Both the position numbers and the translations under genes were made by a program. From Monilinia fructicola (Eukaryota > Ascomycota > Leotiomycetes > Helotiales > Sclerotiniaceae), in the NCBI GenBank assembly GCA_008692225.1, contig VICG01000006.1, positions 2,377,001 through 2,441,000 of the forward strand: a stretch of 64,000 nt of DNA. The letters are read 5' to 3'. Positions 34,360 to 46,202 of this stretch are shown piece by piece. The notes beneath the pieces are model-generated. The model was given only the letters and a program-made list of their open reading frames with translations, was not told the origin of the DNA and ran no database searches. Each line of letters opens with the position of its first letter. The stretch's first letter is position 1.

Positions 34360-36427
34360 CTAGAGGTGTGGCAGATTGCCCATGATATCAAGGATAGGGG
34401 TTTGGTAGACTCCAATCGGTACATGTCTCAATGAAATGAACGATTCGATGACCAGATATACTCGAGCCATGATGTAACCAGACGATATGAGACACAACAT
34501 CGTTAACCTGCTATAGTGAAAGGTCACAAAACAAGCACGAACCGTTTTCTCCCTCTTTCCATCTAAAGCAATACCGTGTTCCATCAAGAAGATCTGCCAC
34601 AACTCGAGTGGACTGTCGCGCATTTTGAATACTATCCCAACCAATTGATCCGCGTACTTTATAAGAGACCATAAGCCAAAGCTGATGGCGGTAACAATTA
34701 GATAATAGCATGATCCTTTCCACAATAATCGCTCGACTGTACTTGGGAACAGAATATCGAGGGCACCCAGATGTGCAGTTCCATATACTGCGGGAACTAA
34801 AGCCAATGCTGCTGAAAGATATGTTGCATCGTGTGCTATGCCTTGAAAAACAGTGCCGCTCATGTTCTGCGCTCTCAATGAGAGACCTGGCTTGGCATCC
34901 CTAATCCTAACGAAGTGACTGATGGGTGAAGATTTTTGGTCAACTTTATCGTTGAACAACACTTTTTGGTCAGCATCCTTGGGGTCAAACTTTTTCGGTG
35001 GTGGTAGTGAAGCAGCCTTTATGTATTCGGCAGCTAGATGGAGCCTTCTCACGTCTTTAGACGAGAGAGATACCTCGATAGACCTACTGTCATAGCTGAT
35101 GGTATGGTTTATCTTGCCAGTACGATGATCCAGCCCGGGACCACAGCCTGATGTTAGTGATTGGCCGGTGACAAGGGTACAAACTATCTCTATGTCGTCT
35201 CCATTCGGGACAAACTCTAGAGGCTCGGCGTTTGCGTTGCATGGCACAGAACGGTCAGAGAGGGTTTCTCTAGTTCGATCAAGATGTGTCACAACAGTTG
35301 CAAATTCTTCAGATACGTCCTTGACGCCGGAGGATATTTCGTCGGACGGAGAAACAGAGGTGGGGACGTTTGTCATCGGATGTGCAGCATGGAACATGAT
35401 CATTCTGGGATCACCGTACTGACAGCACTGGTCTAATTTACTCTTCAGTGTATTGATGTTGAGAATCTTGTATCCACTGTGCTGTGTTGGTGACGGACTT
35501 AGGTTCGACCACTTTTTCACAGGATGTAGTAGACTCGAATAACTCCCTGGCACGGCGGCCAGCTCCAACATGTATGCCAGGTATTTGGCGTCCGGTCCCT
35601 TAAACTCAATAACTGTTGGCACTCCAATATCCTGAGGCTTTTTGTACCACAAGGCATAGAGCGCAAGCGCACATACAACGTGAACAATGGTATGCACTTC
35701 AAGTAAGGTTGAGGGGTATCCTGAGATTTTTCTTTCAATCGCTTGGCCAATGCTCCATATGACCTGCAGGCAGACTAGCCCTTTTCCCATGTGATCTGAT
35801 TTGCTTTTGTCTTCTATTTCAAGTTTACTGATTCTTGGGGCCAGGCCGAAGTTTGATAGAAACAGAACTCCATCGGACATAATGGTTACCATCTTAATGA
35901 CATTATGAAGCTCGCTCACATCTGCAACGAATCCACCCATCATAACGTAGTGAGCGTAAACCATGTTGAAATCTGATTTTGGAGAGGTGGACCCCCCCTC
36001 AGCCTGACTAATTTCAGTATTGGAGCCTGGGGACACAGAGATCGCATACCTTTGCTTCTTCTTGTGAAATCAATTTCTTGAGGAATTTCCGACCAAGGTA
36101 CCATTGTTCAAAAGCAGTGTATACCACAATTTCAGCAGCAAAAAGGGCGATGAAGATCCATTTTAACTTTCTTCTCAGAGTACGCCACTCTTTTTCATCA
36201 TTAGGGGGAATATTCAAATGGATGGCTGTATAAACACATGCTATCAAAGTACAAACACATCCGTACAGTATGTCCCAAGTACCTCGACCGTTTGGGCTAG
36301 ATACCCAATCGGTGGCAATATCTGTGTGTAAAGCTGTGGTATTAACGACATGCAATGTCATGCTGGCAATAGGATACGCAGATATTTGACCAACCTGTGA
36401 GGTAAATATATATACAAGAGATAACAT
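34360..36427 (-). CDS. Fungal multi-pass membrane protein of the W-x(3)-P-x(2)-RGT-x-DIL type
   Basis: Member of a large fungal family of uncharacterised integral membrane proteins with the N-terminal motif WVSSPNGRGTWDILYGC followed by a HLNIP stretch. Minus-strand exons: 36050-36427 and 34360-36003, with a 46-base intron (GTATGC donor, TACTGAA branch-like sequence, CAG acceptor) that joins SQEEAK to AEGGS. The product is about 673 residues. I chose the ATG at 36427 because it gives a signal-peptide-like start (MLSLVYIFTSQVGQISAYPIAS); an internal Met at 36361 is the alternative. Membrane segments are visible around DILYGCVCTLIACVYTAIHL, WIFIALFAAEIVVYTAF, VVCALALYALWY, ALVPAVYGTAHLGALDIL, YYLIVTAISFGLWSLI and LTMLCLISSGYIMARVYLV. 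Between them lies a long hydrophilic loop. Reading frame intact. Biochemical function unknown. Confidence 0.82.
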
Positions 36428-39183
36428 ATTGTTAAACAAAAGTCTCCAAAACTTAGAGTCGTCTGAAAGCCTTCTCTTGACAAGCAACATAATATACCAT
36501 GATTGCGATCCATGAATATATAGCTCTTTCGAGGTCGTGCAACATGTTTGAAGCATTTAGACGATTGGAGATCCTCCTGCATTGGCGCAGCTGCAAATCG
36601 GCCGCCTACAGATGTACTACCATGGGCTAACAAAACGAGAGGCTCAAATTGGCCGTCTCTTGAAGGAATCTTCAACACAACTTCTATTATAGCTAAGGCA
36701 CTGCCGGTGGCAGATTTATGGGGAGACCTGAGAAATCTTTGGTCGAGAGAAGGCTGTGGTGAGGTGGCACAAATGCCTGAGCATTTCATGGGTACAGGTC
36801 ACCCGACTGTCCCAGCAGTTCTCTTCAACAGTTTATGACTGAGATCATGATTCTTTTTATTTATTTATTTGAAAAAAAGAAGGTTTCCTATTGTAGTCAT
36901 TTAACGAAGAAATATCGCAAATCCCGAGGATAATGATTCTGTTGAGGTTTCTAAGGCTGAGGCTAATCGGTAGTATCACGACATGAACTGTGGAGAATGT
37001 CAGAAGAGTTCTGTAAGATGACGAGGTGCATTATAGAGCTACGCTGGAACAGAAGAGTGATCTAATCCTCCATGAATTGTGAACTCGAGGTGAATTCAGG
37101 GTCGGAGCATCGCACCTGATGATCATCATGCCGTGCAAATAATCCTCGACTGAGGATATCGCAACCATGTTATATGTTTAATAATACATAAGCCATCAGG
37201 AAGCCTTTGGTTATAATAATAAGTTGCCTGCTCTATTTAGTTTAGTCCTCGCACGAGATCGTTTATTTGTCAGACTTACATCAGGCTCCGCCAGTCTCAT
37301 CAATACTGAAGAACTGCGTATAATAACATTTATTTTTGTACATATTTATTGGCATATGGATCTCAGCACAACTATCCATGGATGTTCATGAAAATACTTT
37401 TTAGGATGGTACTTGTGCATATGATTCGTATCGAACAAACGACATTGTGCCATGGTCATTCGTTGCAACTTTTACCGCAGTATAGATACTCGAGATCTTT
37501 ATTTGTACTGGAGAGCAAACCGAGAGAGTCAATCATTGAATCAGCTCTTAGTTTGCCAGTTCTTTTGACTTGCGAAACTTTAAGTTCTTGACTTTGTCTT
37601 ATTAATTGATTGTTTTTTTCTTCCATATCGCCATATAACACCCCAGTTTCATGTTGCAAACCAACCTCCCTAACTCCGGATGGTTGTAATCATACTGGTA
37701 GAAAGTCGCAAGAAATCCCATCATGGGCTCCAATGCAGCTGCAGCAAAAACCACTTGCTTTTACAAAGATAGTCCACATGGATTGAAACTCGGAGGAGTT
37801 TTGCAACAAGGAATGGTACACGTCGGGGAGTCTTCAATAACTACCATGAAAAACAGACGCACCCATATTCCTACCCCTTCACTTTGGCTTCAAGTTCGGT
37901 TGACCTCATGCAAAAAGCATTGATTGTCTTGAAAAATCAGAGTAGTTATAAGGTGAGACGAAGTGTTCCAACTATTATACCGTCCAATACTTATCAGATG
38001 ATACTCCAACACATCATATGTGGAATATTAAATAGTAAGAACAAGAATCCCCAATATCTTGACGCCGTCTTGTAGAAGTTTTTTCCACACCCGGGAGTCA
38101 ACAGTCTTTGGTAATTTCGATAAAATTGCATACTTGAAAGCCACCACTGTGAACTTATACCTAGTTCTATTTCAGAAACAAGGCAGGAATATTTGAATCT
38201 CCTTGTGAAGCGAAAGTTGTAGAAGATGCACTCAGGTTTCTTACCTATTCACCACGTGATATCATCACAATCGCATCGTCACGTGAATATATGTTCTTCC
38301 ATCCTTCCAACGTCGGAAATTGCAGTTAGTATCCTCGTACACCTACCTACCTTCCTTTCCAGAACTGATGACCTACAAGCTCCCAAGCTACCCTCAAATT
38401 TACCTAAAACTTGACATCATATCCCCTACAACCATCCCTCCCATCAATGACTACCCCTGCCAAAATTATTACCGCAAGTTCAATAATGGCCATCCATCCA
38501 TTCCATTCAGCAGAAATCCTCCACACTATCGAACGTCAAACTCTATTTGGGTTTTAACTGAATTGGGCCCGACGATCAGCACTGCGACAGGGGTCAACGA
38601 AAAGGAGTGCCATTCCATTTATTCAATTATTGGATCCTGACAAAATCCATTGAATTTCCCCATTCCCATTGATCCCAAGTACAAGAATTTGATGAAGTCA
38701 TTGACCCATTGACACGGTACTAAAGATCTCTAGACCAAATCTGTGCTAAGTGTGGCTTCTGCGCTAGATCGCGGGTCGCTTAATGTCTAGCGAAGCTCGG
38801 AGTTCCGCGATCTAGATTCCGTTCGCCCCGTTAGTCGCGAGTTAGTGGCGATCCGCGGAAGATTGTGGTTTGGAAAAGGTTAAAAATTGGGGTAGTCCTA
38901 GGTGTTCCCAGCTGAAGTTCTGGTTGATCATAAGTGGAAATTGAATGATGTGATGAAGATTTCCGTTGACATGTGGAATTGGACAATTGGATGCCTTTTG
39001 GCATTGCCGAAGTATTGAAGCAGACAGAGAAGTATTTTCACCACTCGCAGCGAATTTGACGATAATTACAACCCTCTCTGATTCCTATCACATAATTTCT
39101 GCAATACTGTAGTTATGTACAAACGTAAAATTAATGCTATTATGATCGTACAATCTCTACCAATCGCAGAACTATCTCAATTC
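36428..39183. other. Spacer with a GC-rich island
   Basis: No recognised gene. A minus ORF at 37456-37659 has helical, charged composition but no start context or partner exon. Around 38740-38860 there is a GC-rich island containing an 11-bp inverted repeat, listed separately. Confidence 0.45.
38764..38815. repeat. 11-bp perfect inverted repeat in GC-rich island
   Basis: CTAGATCGCGG at 38764-38774 is matched by its exact reverse complement CCGCGATCTAG at 38805-38815, with a 30-base interval. The island contrasts with AT-rich surroundings. No T-run follows and no gene adjoins, so neither terminator nor operator can be claimed. Confidence 0.85.
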
Positions 39184-40909
39184 TTAAATTGCGGTTCCTA
39201 CTCCAAAATGATGCTCAAGTTTTTTTGGTCTATCAGTCAAGGCAGGTCCTCCATGAATATCTTGACTCCTTGTGCCCACATCTTCACTTCTTCTTCCCCA
39301 GGATCTTGGGACAGTGCCCACAGAAGAACCTGAGCTTCGTCTCTTTTCTCTCATTCTCTGTAGATATTTTGTAGCTTCTCCCTCGACGGGAGCAGATTTC
39401 TTTCCATCGTCGCCCCTCACTTTGCCCAAAAGGCTTGATATACTTGAACCTGAGGAATGTCTATAATGCGACGACTCTTTGGCGTTAGGCGAGTAATTAC
39501 CATCCAAGCCATCGTAACCTGAATCTCTAGTTGATGGTCTCTCGGGAATTTTTTGATGCGCAATTGGTTTTCTGGGGATGGATATTGAATGCAAGCCGTT
39601 AAGCTCTTGAGCGTGTATTGAATCTGAGTTGGAAAGCCCACTATACCGCTTCTTTTTGCGAAGCTTTTCCATATTAGAATCTAAGTGATCAATGCTATTA
39701 TATTCAGCTGCTTGCGCCCGCTCAAGATCACGAATTTCCTTAATTTTCTTCTGAGTTTGGGAAGTCGAGGCTGGTGCTTTGGTGACAGGCTGTTCCGTTC
39801 CAGCAGGTACGTGATTCCAATACATAGGTACTGTTAGACCGGCCTCATAAGCAGCAGTTGCAAGAACAGGAGGATATCTCCACCAAGTTTCCTTGCGAGG
39901 GAAACCCTCTGCAGTGATGTACTCTCGTTCCATAACCTTTATGGGTTCACCAGGTACATGAGACCATTTTAGCTGACCTTTCGAGTTTGGCTGAAAGTGT
40001 GTTGTGTATTTTGTATTTGGTAATTCAGGTTCCACACCAAATAAGGGTGAATCGAAAGGATCCTCGGCAGGAGCTGGTCGGTGTTGTACAATCGACCAAT
40101 TTTGAGAATGGGAGCCTGTGATAGTGTGACATGGGACCATAGACTCTGGTATTCTAACCAGCGTATCTCCATCGTCACCATAAACATAGTGTTTGGTGGG
40201 CAAAATCTCCGTGTCAATGACCGGAAGAGCTCGATGATAATAATGATGTTGATGAATCTCTCGATAAACTGCTCTGGTTATGATCTCATGCTCTGTGGGT
40301 AGAATCTTTTCATGGGTGACAGCTAATGAGAATGATAAATCAGCTTCTGCTATTGTCCAATGTAGATTCCTCGGATACAAATGGCCAGTTTTCTGGGCGT
40401 ACAAAAGAGGATGAAGCAGGTGAATCTGGCAGAAAGGGGTTGAGTTTCAAAGGTGAAAGTTTGTTTGACTTTGAGCGTCGATGGGTAAGAGGGAGTGTGT
40501 ATGTACCAGGTGCAACCTTTTCGTGTACAGTAGTATCCACGGTATTGGTAAGATCTACGACACCTTCAAGGCTGATAGGTTCTACCCGTTCTTCAATGAT
40601 ATAAGACCTCTTCTCCCCAAAACTATCAGTGGTTGGCGATGAGGCATGCTTCTGTGCGTCTGCTATGGGAAATTCGGTGCCATTGACATGCATACCATCT
40701 CCATCGACTACAGTCTCGGCTCTATTATCGGTAGGGAAGACAGAATATTTTGATGGTGATGGAATTGTCCGAGGAGTTCTATCGGAGGCATTGCCAGAAA
40801 CGCCATTACTCGAAGACGACTCATTATTTTGTCTTATTGGCGTGGCAGTAGAAGCCCTGCTGGAGATGCCATGATGTTTCGTTGATTCAGTCCGCAACGT
40901 GTCTCTCAT
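39184..40909 (-). CDS. His-rich 'allergen/antigen-like' module protein, long form
   Basis: Minus-strand exons 40507-40909 and 39184-40322, intron 184 bases (GTACAT donor, TTAG acceptor); 513 residues. The N-terminus is Ser/Thr-rich and disordered. Across the junction lies a module read as VDTTVHEKVAPAVTHEKILP, then REIHQHHYYHRALPVIDTEILPTKH. This closely matches the core of the divergent gene at 43492-44397 (DTTVHETVNPAVQHENVI, then REVHQDHHHTSVQPIVDREVLPEQH). After the module comes a region with WSHVPGEP and a TWWRYPPVLATAAYEAGLTVPMYWNH stretch. A basic, Ser-rich tail follows (SLLGKVRGDDGKKSAPVEGEATKYLQ). There is no signal peptide. Proteins with this repeat are usually labelled allergen or antigen-like in fungal annotations; their role is unknown. 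Frame intact. Confidence 0.75.
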
Positions 40910-42236
40910 TGTGAAAGTAGTTTGCGACGGATCGATTGTCTTGAATTCTCGTAGGTTTGGTATCGGCTGGATTGGATGTGATCGTGTTAAAAGTAAGGAG
41001 CTTCTTCGATAGATGCAGTGTACGTTGTGACTTTAACAATCTATGGTAATGATTCTGTATCCCCTTGATGATCACAAAAGAATTTACCGGCAACACCATC
41101 GGATGTCATGGTCAAGCCATGTTCATTACGGCAGTCACTGGCAAAGTAACCGTAAGGGTAATCGAGTGAGTCCAAGCCAGCTCGTGGTCATGACTTGGCA
41201 AAAGAAACATGGGACTTTGATACAGATTAGTTGTAGGATGAAGCTGGTTGATGAGGCATCCCTATGTCGTCATTTCTAGGAACGCGCCCCGAGAGCCCAA
41301 GTCTAGAATGTTTAGGCCTTTCAGCTTCAGCCACATTGTAATATTTTGGTTTTAAATAACTGAATAGGGGCTGCTCAAAACTGATTGAGACTTTGTCATG
41401 GCCATATTTCAATCCATTACATCTTCCCAATATCTTCTTGTTTCGGTTGGAAGGGAACGTGATGTGAAAGTATCTCTTCCGTCCCTCATATTGCTATGTT
41501 CATCTGGGATATCGATGCATAAGCTCCCTGACGCCCTTGAGGAACGAGATCAATACCATTGATGGCTTGACACACAGGACAGTACAGCCATTGCTGCACA
41601 AAACTCATTCGCACGCATTTCGGCTAATTTTTCGTGGAAGAGGATGAATTGAGGTGAAAGATACGGGTGTTATTTGCTCGGGAGTCTTTGAGAGGATATT
41701 TTGTGAATCAGTGGATTTCTTCCGTCCTAGAACATGGAGGATCTAGAATCATGCTCGTATAATTTTCCTTCCCAGACGTCTCGGGATTTCTATCGGATGA
41801 AACCTTTCTAGATCCCCGTCATCTTCCTTGAATTCTGAAGAGTCTCGTCGGCCATCTGCAACTATGGAAGCTTCTGCCGATGGGACGTATACGTTCTTCC
41901 ACGTGCACCCTCCCTATTCGTTTCTCCCTGGCCGTTGTCAACCTTTGATGCTTCGGAATATTTTGCTGCATCTTCAATCGGGAACTGAAATCCGAGGCTA
42001 CTAGCAGTATAGGACATGTTTGCCGGTGTATCTGGAGAGTTTTCTTTACCGTATCCCCATCATTTTTCTATGATGACGTCCAATTTGTGATTCTAGAAGC
42101 CATTGATTGGCCAAGGTGTCTCAGATCAGTAATCGGCGTTCGGAGACACCTTTTGCCGGTGGGGGATCTTCAAAATGCTTGCGAGGATCTCCTATCTACC
42201 AGCCCCTTTATCACAATACTCGTAAAAACACCATAA

Positions 42237-42298
42237 ACGTCAACATCAATGTCAACCTCGACATCAACATCAACATCAACATCAATACCAACATCAGC
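42237..42298. repeat. Imperfect (AACATC)n hexamer repeat
   Basis: About ten imperfect units of AACATC/AATGTC. Both strands stay open here because of the 6-bp period; the predicted Asn/Ile or Leu/Met peptides are artefacts. Confidence 0.85.
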
Positions 42299-43258
42299 AC
42301 AAATGTGAGGTCGTACATGATCGGAGATATTCTTATTTCACATGCAGGATACGGTAGGAATGTGACAATATGTCGGAGAATTTTCATCCTAAGTTGACCT
42401 AAAATATACTTCATGTAACCCAATCTCAATCTCCCAGCCTCTCAGCAAATCGCTTCATTATCTACTATCCTATTTGAAGTTAAAGATCTGTACGCTCTTC
42501 AATAGAACATATCTTAGTACGATGGCATTGACCTTTGGTATTTCAACTGAAGTCATTATTATTGACTTTGGAGTTACAAATGCAAATGCACACTTGACAC
42601 CATTTCTCATCCCACTTACCCAACTTCCCTGTTTTGACACTTCTGTATCATTATTTTGGCGATAAGTTATTCGATCACCAATCCAGATTCATGGTAGCTA
42701 GGCGTAATTAGCAAGTTGTGCAAATCATCGATATTCCCAAAGCTTTGCCAGGAATAAAAGGTCCGAACGACGAAGGCTTCAGCTACGACCCACTCATATT
42801 CTTTCACGTATTGATCTGCTTGTATGGATGAGGAAAAGCACTACTCTCTATACAATGTGACAAATGCATGTGATTTACATAGGCAACTTCACGTTGCCGT
42901 CTCCTTTCCTGCCTCGATGTCAACATGGTATTGAAAAATTATGGAACAAATTTCAGCACCAAGTTATTGCACAATGTTCTGGTAGGTTTATAATATGGCT
43001 TAGAAGTGGAGATGATGTGCTCGAGCAGTGCTACTGGGGTTCTTAACCTTGTGGCACATCTGTTTAGCCTTAGCATCTCATGTAAAATATTACACTAAAC
43101 TATGTAATTCCATATGATCCTCTGTTGGTCTAGCCTAGTGCCATCATCGATGCAAAGCCACTCGGTAACGATTTACTTCGATCTCAAAAAATCAAGAATG
43201 CGGAATATACGAAGTACAGCTATCCGAGTGTGGAAGGTTCAATAGTTCTTGCAACTGT

Positions 43259-43287
43259 GGTGATGATGATGATGATGATGATGATGT
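43259..43287. repeat. (GAT)n microsatellite
   Basis: About nine GAT units in the promoter region of the 43492 gene. Confidence 0.9.
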
Positions 43288-43337
43288 AGTCATTCTTAGG
43301 TGCGGGGCGAGAAGTTCCTTCTCATATCTCTTGAGAA

Positions 43338-43343
43338 TATAAG
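43338..43343 (+). promoter_or_regulatory. TATA-like box
   Basis: TATAAG about 150 bases before the start codon of the His-rich gene, followed by a C/A/T-rich leader with a CTTCTAATT direct repeat near 43401-43425. Confidence 0.4.
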
Positions 43344-43491
43344 TGGTAGACATTCCTCACAATATATTCTAATCATCATCAACCATACAAGCATCAACAC
43401 TCTTCTAATTCTTCTAATTCTTCAATAATCAACCATACTCAACAGTAACTAACAGTCACCCAAACTTTTTCAAACACCACATCAAATCAAA

Positions 43492-44397
43492 ATGGATCGT
43501 GCCAAGGCAGCTGTCAGTGAATTTCTCTCCAAGGATGGAAAACACGATACTACAGTTCATGAGGTATGAGTGCTTACCCTTTGATTTAAATGCTAGGGAA
43601 ATCCTAATGATCTCTTGCAGACTGTCAATCCAGCCGTTCAGCATGAGAACGTAATCAAGACTCGTCACGAGGATGCCACGACCGCTATCGATCGAGAGGT
43701 TCACCAGGACCACCACCACACTTCAGTACAACCCATTGTTGACCGTGAAGTTCTTCCAGAACAACACTCTCACCAACTTGGCGCCGTAGAGCATCGTAAC
43801 ATTAAACACGGAAATGATGCCCACGTCCAGGAGCGTCTCGCCGCCGAGCAAGCTCAATTTAAGAACACTAGGACTGTAGCAGAGACCCAACATACCGCGG
43901 CTCAAGGCGCCACCGTTGCTGGAGAGCATGTTCACCATCATGTGCACGAGACCATTCAGCCGGTTATCGAAAAAGAGACTGTTCAACCATCAGTCGTACA
44001 CACCACTATCCCGGTTCACGAAGTTCATCAAAATGAGGCTAAGCACCATACTGCGACTGCTCTCCCAGCTGTCAGCATGAGCGAGTTTAGACAACAAGGA
44101 GGCTCTATCGGAGGACGCGAGGAGCGTACCGATGCTTTCGCAGGCGAGCCAAAGTCTGTTGGTGGTACCCTCGGAGGCGCTGGCGCCAGAGGTACTACTT
44201 CCTTGACTGAGGCGGAAGGTGCTAGACATGGACACCACAACGGTACCCATACTGGTGCTGGCTCTACTACTGCCGGCAGCGTTCACCACACTACCTCCAA
44301 CACCTCTACCGAGACCCATAAGAAGGCTAGCTTGATTGACAAGATCAACCCAAAGGTTGATGCTGATGGCGACGGAAAGGCTGGCTTCTTGAAGTAG
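43492..44397 (+). CDS. His-rich 'allergen/antigen-like' protein, short form
   Basis: Exons 43492-43563 and 43621-44397 with a 57-base intron (GTATGA donor, GCAG acceptor); 282 residues. After a short helical start (MDRAKAAVSEFLSKDGKHDT) comes the module VHETVNPAVQHENVIK, REVHQDHHHTSVQPIVDREVLPEQH, and further His-rich repeats (HVHHHVHETIQPVIEKE). A Gly/Ser/Thr/His-rich disordered part follows. The C-terminus SLIDKINPKVDADGDGKAGFLK has a DxDxDG-like, EF-hand-type spacing. No signal peptide or membrane span. The many His and acidic residues suggest metal binding or stress-type hydrophilic behaviour, which is inference. Divergent from its paralogue at 39184-40909. Frame intact; strongly biased codons suggest good expression. 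Confidence 0.82.
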
Positions 44398-45610
44398 ATG
44401 TTCATTGAACACCTCTCTCTAATATCCCCGAACTGTATTTCTTAGCTCCACTGTATTATTTATACGATAACCACGAGATAGTTAATTGGCATACGAATTG
44501 ATGTTCTTTCCACTGCCTTTGCAATAACTTGACGCGTTCCTTTCATCCATGCTGCTGTTGTGTTTTCCCGACCAAATCAAACAGAGATTTATTGACCCGG
44601 CTAATGGGTTTCTCTGAATTGCGCCTGACGTCCATATAATATGGATATGAAATCATATGACAGTCTAATTTGGGTGATATATTCGTTTCAGTTTTCCATT
44701 TCAAACCACGGCACCTTCATTTGCCTCCGACATCTAGATTTCTAGATTATGTACAGTATTTCCTTGTCGTCTTTGGATCTTTCGTGGTCTCGCGTGATTT
44801 CTCGTGATCTCGGCAGTTTTCGGCATTGTTCATGGTTCCAGGTACTAGGTACGTACTCTGCAGTTTGCCAATTGGGCTTATGTAAGCTAATCTTCATGCA
44901 TTGAGGAGTAGACATTCCGATCTTGAAACTTTGTAGAGAAAGAGAATCTATCCGGTCCTATCGGAGCAGTCAACAAAATATCCTCTTTTAGAGTTTACAA
45001 CAACACGATTTCAAAGTCAAATATTTGGGAGTTTTCAGAATTATTAGGTAAACACATCCAACCGTTTTACGATCCAACCGTTCTTCGCTTAAAACAGTAC
45101 AGCCTGTCCAGTGTCCACTGTACAGGATCTCAATAATACTGGACCGACCATTTGTAATCCAATCGCGTGTACACTGTACAGATATCTTCATGTAACAACC
45201 TTATTCATCTCGGGATTTGAACCTTTGTAACTTGTAAGTATATTCTGCAAACTACTTCCCCCGATACTACCTGCAACGTTGAAAATCGGGATAATCGAAA
45301 TGCTTGACATAATCGAGACGAGGCATGCCATCAACGTTGAACATCGAGATTTTAACACACAGGTGGCAGCACTGTCAGCCTATACCTACTAGGTATGATT
45401 TCTGTAATATCTTGCTCACTGCTCCATTCTATCTTATGGAGCTATTGATAATGTCAAAAGGCGATTGAGCAAATGCCGATCACAAAACACGATACAGCTA
45501 GTGCTGGGATTTGAAAACAATCATACACTCGAAATTTTGATATCGGCGACAAATCTATGATTTTCTTTTCCACTTCAGTACCGGAAGAGTCAGTCATACA
45601 CATACGGCTT

Positions 45611-45634
45611 TCATACGGGACGTAAGTCGTATGA
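45611..45634. promoter_or_regulatory. Inverted TCATACG / CGTATGA pair
   Basis: Seven-base arms separated by ten bases, about 570 bases upstream of the cyanide hydratase start. The same CGTATGA core recurs in the downstream 34-bp repeat, which makes a shared binding site plausible but unproven. Confidence 0.35.
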
Positions 45635-45980
45635 TGATGAATTTCGGGTTCTCAATCTCGGGACGAACCGCGTGATGATCTTCACGGTAAATTTAGAAAT
45701 GCGGGGAACGGAAGTTACATGAAACGATTTTGTGCATATACCGAGCATACCCCGATACGCGATATGCTGGAGCTCAAACGGCTAATCTTCTGGAATTTGG
45801 GTTCATGTATCGAACACCTTCTAGGTTCTAGCAGAGCGACATCATCGTATGTCATTGTCATCGCCATCCCAGTGATCTGTAAGGCATCTTGCATGTGACA
45901 GCAATTATGCTTTTACCCCTCATCCCTCCACGATGTATGATATCGCTGTCACCAATTTTTGGGCGGGATTTGAACCGAAT

Positions 45981-46048
45981 CGTATGATATGATGGAGATA
46001 CACGAATCACGAAGCGTACGATATGATGGAGATTTACGAATCACGAAG
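45981..46048 (+). promoter_or_regulatory. 34-bp tandem duplication in the cyanide hydratase promoter
   Basis: Two adjoining 34-base copies (45981-46014, 46015-46048) differ at three positions. Each contains CGTAYGATATGATGGAG and ACGAATCACGAAG. They end 36 bases before the TATA box and about 155 before the start codon, the usual place of upstream activating sites in fungi. Confidence 0.6.
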
Positions 46049-46084
46049 TACAGTCTCCAAGTATTGAGGATAACTCTCGAGTTG

Positions 46085-46090
46085 TATAAA
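46085..46090 (+). promoter_or_regulatory. TATA box of cyanide hydratase gene
   Basis: TATAAA, 113 bases before the start codon, followed by a CA/CT-rich leader with CAACCAACAACCAAC direct repeats typical of strongly expressed fungal genes. Confidence 0.65.
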
Positions 46091-46202
46091 GACTCGACTT
46101 CATCCAGCTAATTCCTCTCTCCATCACTCACACAATCAACTCATCTCAACAATCCAAACCAACAACCAACAACCAACACCGATCATATCGACAGATATCA
46201 AA

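Larger units (their letters stand above)
40910..43491. other. Shared upstream region of two divergent paralogues
   Basis: This 2.6-kb region separates the two His-rich module genes transcribed away from each other. It holds a hexamer repeat (42237-42298), a GAT repeat (43259-43287) and a TATA-like box at 43338-43343 for the right-hand gene. No gene recognised in between. Confidence 0.5.
44398..46202. other. Promoter/spacer of cyanide hydratase
   Basis: No gene recognised. The 3' UTR of the His-rich gene occupies the left edge. The right part carries several CGTATGA motifs, including an inverted pair (45611-45634) and a 34-bp tandem duplication (45981-46048), then a TATA box. Confidence 0.55.

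Noticed and set aside
42107..42429. Overlapping ORFs over the AACATC repeat
   Set aside because: Hexamer repeat artefact on both strands.
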